Shown here piece by piece: positions 61,862 through 64,000 of a stretch of 64,000 bases of DNA. The DNA is taken from the NCBI RefSeq assembly GCF_011065935.2, contig NZ_JAAMNH020000001.1, positions 2,253,001-2,317,000 of the forward strand. Direction: 5' to 3'. The notes beneath the pieces are model-generated. The model ran no database searches and was not told the DNA's origin. It saw nothing but the letters and a program-made list of their open reading frames with translations. This DNA is from Clostridium estertheticum (GTDB taxonomy: Bacteria; Bacillota; Clostridia; Clostridiales; Clostridiaceae). Position 1 is the stretch's first letter. The number at the start of each line of letters is the position of its first letter. Made by a program: the position numbers and the translations under genes.

Positions 61862-62004
61862 CAATGTGACAATATTCCCCTAATTTAGCAATGTTGATGT
61901 GATAGAGTGGAATTAATGTAATTTTCAAAAATAAAATGAAAATTTTGAAGTGAGGTAGATATGGTTAATAATAAGAACATGCCACTTGCCACGTGGATGG
62001 CACC
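61862..62004 (+). repeat. Palindromic repeat copy 9 with its long leader
   Basis: The leader includes TGTGACAATATTCCCCTAAT, then ATTTAGCAA and GTGATAGAGTGG. The core (61980-62004) has GGATGG in place of GGGTGG. In this copy the repeat lies inside the coding sequence of the helicase gene. Confidence 0.88.
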
Positions 62005-64000
62005 AAATGATAGTTTTAAATTAGGGAGCATAGCAGAGGATTTATTTATAGATATATTTGCTGAGGTCTTTGGACCAGAAAATACAAAGTATTTATCAAT
62101 ACAGCATCCTTTCGTTGATATATATGGAAATAGTAGATTTATAGATTTTGCTCTAGAAAGTGAAGGGCAAAAGATTGCCATAGAAATTGATGGGGAGACT
62201 TGGCATAATCCTTCAAAGGTATCCCAAGATAAATATTATGATGATTTGCTCAAACAAAATAGTCTTATATATGAAAATTGGAAGATTTATAGATGGGTAT
62301 ATAATCAGCTGCATACAAAACCAGAAATGGTAAAGGATGAACTTCAAACTTTCCTTGGTGAATTACCTATGTTTAAAGAGCTAGAAGAATATCTTCCAAA
62401 ACAAAAGGGCAAGGCTTTTATACTTAAGGACCATCAGGCGGAGGCTATAGCGAGTCTTGAAAATATGAGAAAGAATAATGAAACTATAGCATTGCTATAT
62501 CATGCTACAGGTACAGGTAAGACAATAACAGCAGTAACAGATGCTAAGAAGTTTGGAAAGAGAACATTATTTATAGCACATACAAAGGAATTAGTGAATC
62601 AAGCTAAAGATGCATTTGAAGCAGCATGGTCAGAGGCTTCTTGTGGAATATACATGGGTGAAGAAAAGGCTAAAGATACATATATAGTTTGTGCTAGCAT
62701 TCAAAGTTTAAGTGGTAATTTAGAAGAATTTAAACCAGAGGATTTTGGATACATAATTATAGATGAAGCTCATCACGGAACTGCAGATACATATAAAAAG
62801 ATTTTAGGATACTTTAAACCAAAATTCACATTAGGGCTTTCTGCTACTCCAGAGAGAAATGATGGGGAGAATGTTTTAGAGCTCTTTAAAAATGTAGCTC
62901 ATAAGCTAGATTTAAAAACTGCCGTGGAAATTGGTGAACTAGTGCCTATTAGATGTATAAGACTTAAAACAAATGTGGATTTATCTTCTGTTAGAATTGG
63001 CGGAATAAAATATAATTCTCAAGACTTAGAAAGTAAGTTATTTGTACCAGAGAGAAATAATCTCTTGGTGGATACTTATATACAATATGTGAAAGATAAA
63101 AAGACTGTAGTTTTCTGTGCTTCAGTTTTTCATGCAGAAGAAGTAGCCAAGCTGTTTAAGGAAGCGGGAGTTAAAGCAGAGGCGGTATCAGGAACTACGA
63201 AGTCAAAGTATAGAGATAAAATATTAAAAAACTACGAGAATGGAGATATACAGGTATTATGTGCTTGTGACTTGTTAAATGAAGGTTGGGACAGTCCTAA
63301 AACGCAGGTTTTATTAATGGCAAGACCTACTATGTCAAAAACAATATACATGCAGCAGCTAGGACGTGGAACCAGAAAATCAGAAGGCAAAGACTATTTA
63401 ATGGTATTTGACTTTATAGATAATGCCAGCTTATTTAATATGCCCTTATCAGCTCATAGAATGTTTGATTTATCAAAATATGTACCAGGGAATTATGTAG
63501 TAGCTTCAGGTAAGGATAGAAAAATGGATGAAGACCTATTTAGAAAAGGAGAGAAACCAGTAGCCTTCTTAGATTTTCCAATGGAGGCTACAGACTATGA
63601 ATTAATAGATTTATTCAATTGGCAAAGTGAAGTGAAAGACTTAATATCTCAAATAGAATTTGTAAGAATGGTAGATGTACAGTCTGAAACTATAGAAAGA
63701 TACATAAGGGAAGGTAAAATAATACCAGATTTAGAGGTGCCAATGGGAGCTCGCAGCTTTAAATATTTTAAAGAAGAAACTGTTATAAAATATGTAAAAG
63801 AATTTGATTGGGAAATTATAAACGCAGCTAACATGAAAGAGAAATTCATGGATATGGTTAAAACAATGGATATGTCATACTCCTATAAACCAGTACTTCT
63901 AAAAGCAATGCTAGAGGAAGCTGATGATAAAGGAAAGGTATTAATTGAAGATATTGTGGATTATTTTATAGATTTTTATGAGGATAGGAAAAAGAGAGGG
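61961..64000 (+). CDS. DEAD/DEAH helicase with N-terminal Vsr-like nuclease domain (3' end outside window)
   Basis: An open frame of 680 codons runs off the window. ATG 61961 follows GAGGT and the first 15 residues (N-N-K-N-M-P-L-A-T-W-M-A-P-N) are encoded by the palindromic repeat. A Vsr/DUF559-like nuclease domain follows (about 15-110: R-F-I-D-F-A, I-A-I-E-I-D-G-E-T-W-H). The SF2 helicase comes next (T-G-T-G-K-T, D-E-A-H-H, S-A-T-P, Q-L-G-R-G-T-R). The architecture suggests a defence or restriction-like enzyme. Confidence 0.85.
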   Translation, partial: MVNNKNMPLATWMAPNDSFKLGSIAEDLFIDIFAEVFGPENTKYLSIQHPFVDIYGNSRFIDFALESEGQKIAIEIDGETWHNPSKVSQDKYYDDLLKQNSLIYENWKIYRWVYNQLHTKPEMVKDELQTFLGELPMFKELEEYLPKQKGKAFILKDHQAEAIASLENMRKNNETIALLYHATGTGKTITAVTDAKKFGKRTLFIAHTKELVNQAKDAFEAAWSEASCGIYMGEEKAKDTYIVCASIQSLSGNLEEFKPEDFGYIIIDEAHHGTADTYKKILGYFKPKFTLGLSATPERNDGENVLELFKNVAHKLDLKTAVEIGELVPIRCIRLKTNVDLSSVRIGGIKYNSQDLESKLFVPERNNLLVDTYIQYVKDKKTVVFCASVFHAEEVAKLFKEAGVKAEAVSGTTKSKYRDKILKNYENGDIQVLCACDLLNEGWDSPKTQVLLMARPTMSKTIYMQQLGRGTRKSEGKDYLMVFDFIDNASLFNMPLSAHRMFDLSKYVPGNYVVASGKDRKMDEDLFRKGEKPVAFLDFPMEATDYELIDLFNWQSEVKDLISQIEFVRMVDVQSETIERYIREGKIIPDLEVPMGARSFKYFKEETVIKYVKEFDWEIINAANMKEKFMDMVKTMDMSYSYKPVLLKAMLEEADDKGKVLIEDIVDYFIDFYEDRKKRG

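Noticed and set aside
20303..62004. CRISPR-like interpretation of the palindromic repeats
   Set aside because: Copies are hundreds to thousands of bases apart, with genes between them rather than uniform spacers, and no cas genes were seen (the Cas4-like nuclease belongs to a helicase operon).
61885..62181. Minus-strand 98-codon ORF over repeat copy 9
   Set aside because: Antisense to the N-terminus of the well-supported nuclease-helicase frame.

Overview
The window is low-GC, AT-rich DNA from a spore-forming Firmicute, almost certainly a Clostridium or close relative. The evidence is a GerA-type germinant receptor at the left edge, purine-rich Shine-Dalgarno (SD) sites, frequent GTG/TTG starts, an M-box and yybP-ykoY RNAs, and gene families typical of clostridia. 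Species cannot be assigned from the sequence alone. No rRNA, tRNA or CRISPR array was seen.

Left part (1-20 kb) is mostly intact chromosomal gene clusters. It holds gerAB-AC-AA (first gene cut by the window edge), a MarR regulator with twin palindromic operators and a ferredoxin-nitroreductase, a DsbA-like protein, an alpha/beta hydrolase, and a complete Agr-type quorum-sensing locus. In that locus agrA-agrC run on + and agrB-agrD converge on -, with a 47-aa AgrD that is easy to miss. Next is a magnesium locus: strong promoter, M-box riboswitch, terminator, short leader ORF and hairpin, a soluble MgtE-N/CBS protein, an Nramp-related transporter lacking the Nramp metal motifs, a CopZ-like Fe-S protein, and on - an MgtA-type P-ATPase. 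A VOC protein, a MerR regulator and a membrane-anchored polysaccharide deacetylase follow.

Middle part (20-46 kb) has a heterodimeric ABC exporter, small zinc-ribbon and DUF genes, a DUF2975/XRE operon, a Met-rich tandem-repeat protein, an ADP-ribosylglycohydrolase, a two-component system with an ABC-2 transporter, a SNF2/SWIM helicase and an EFR1 flavodoxin-ferredoxin. Between them is much debris: a nonsense-interrupted thiazoline-carboxylate hydrolase, a truncated phosphotransferase, an internally deleted copy of the alpha/beta hydrolase, SpoVK, Tn554 and IS remnants, a PtuB-like HNH nuclease remnant and a SEC-C remnant.

Right part (46-64 kb) looks like an accessory island. It contains a three-gene helicase/nuclease operon (P-loop UvrD/AddB-like, UvrD helicase, Fe-S PD-(D/E)XK nuclease), a methyltransferase bracketed by 25-bp direct repeats, and two tandem yybP-ykoY (Mn) riboswitches before a P-type Ca/Mn ATPase. 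It ends with a run of unrelated genes (DUF3791, a stand-alone FtsZ C-terminal domain, a GGCT-like protein, a CoiA-like nuclease with coiled coil, and a nuclease-helicase running off the edge).

The most unusual signal is a dispersed palindromic repeat with nine copies. It translates as N-L-P-L-A-T-W-V-A-P, lies just upstream of unrelated genes, and in one case is fused in frame to the N-terminus. Three genes also have SD sites pointing to ATC or ATT rather than a normal start codon, with two weaker cases (ACG and ATA).
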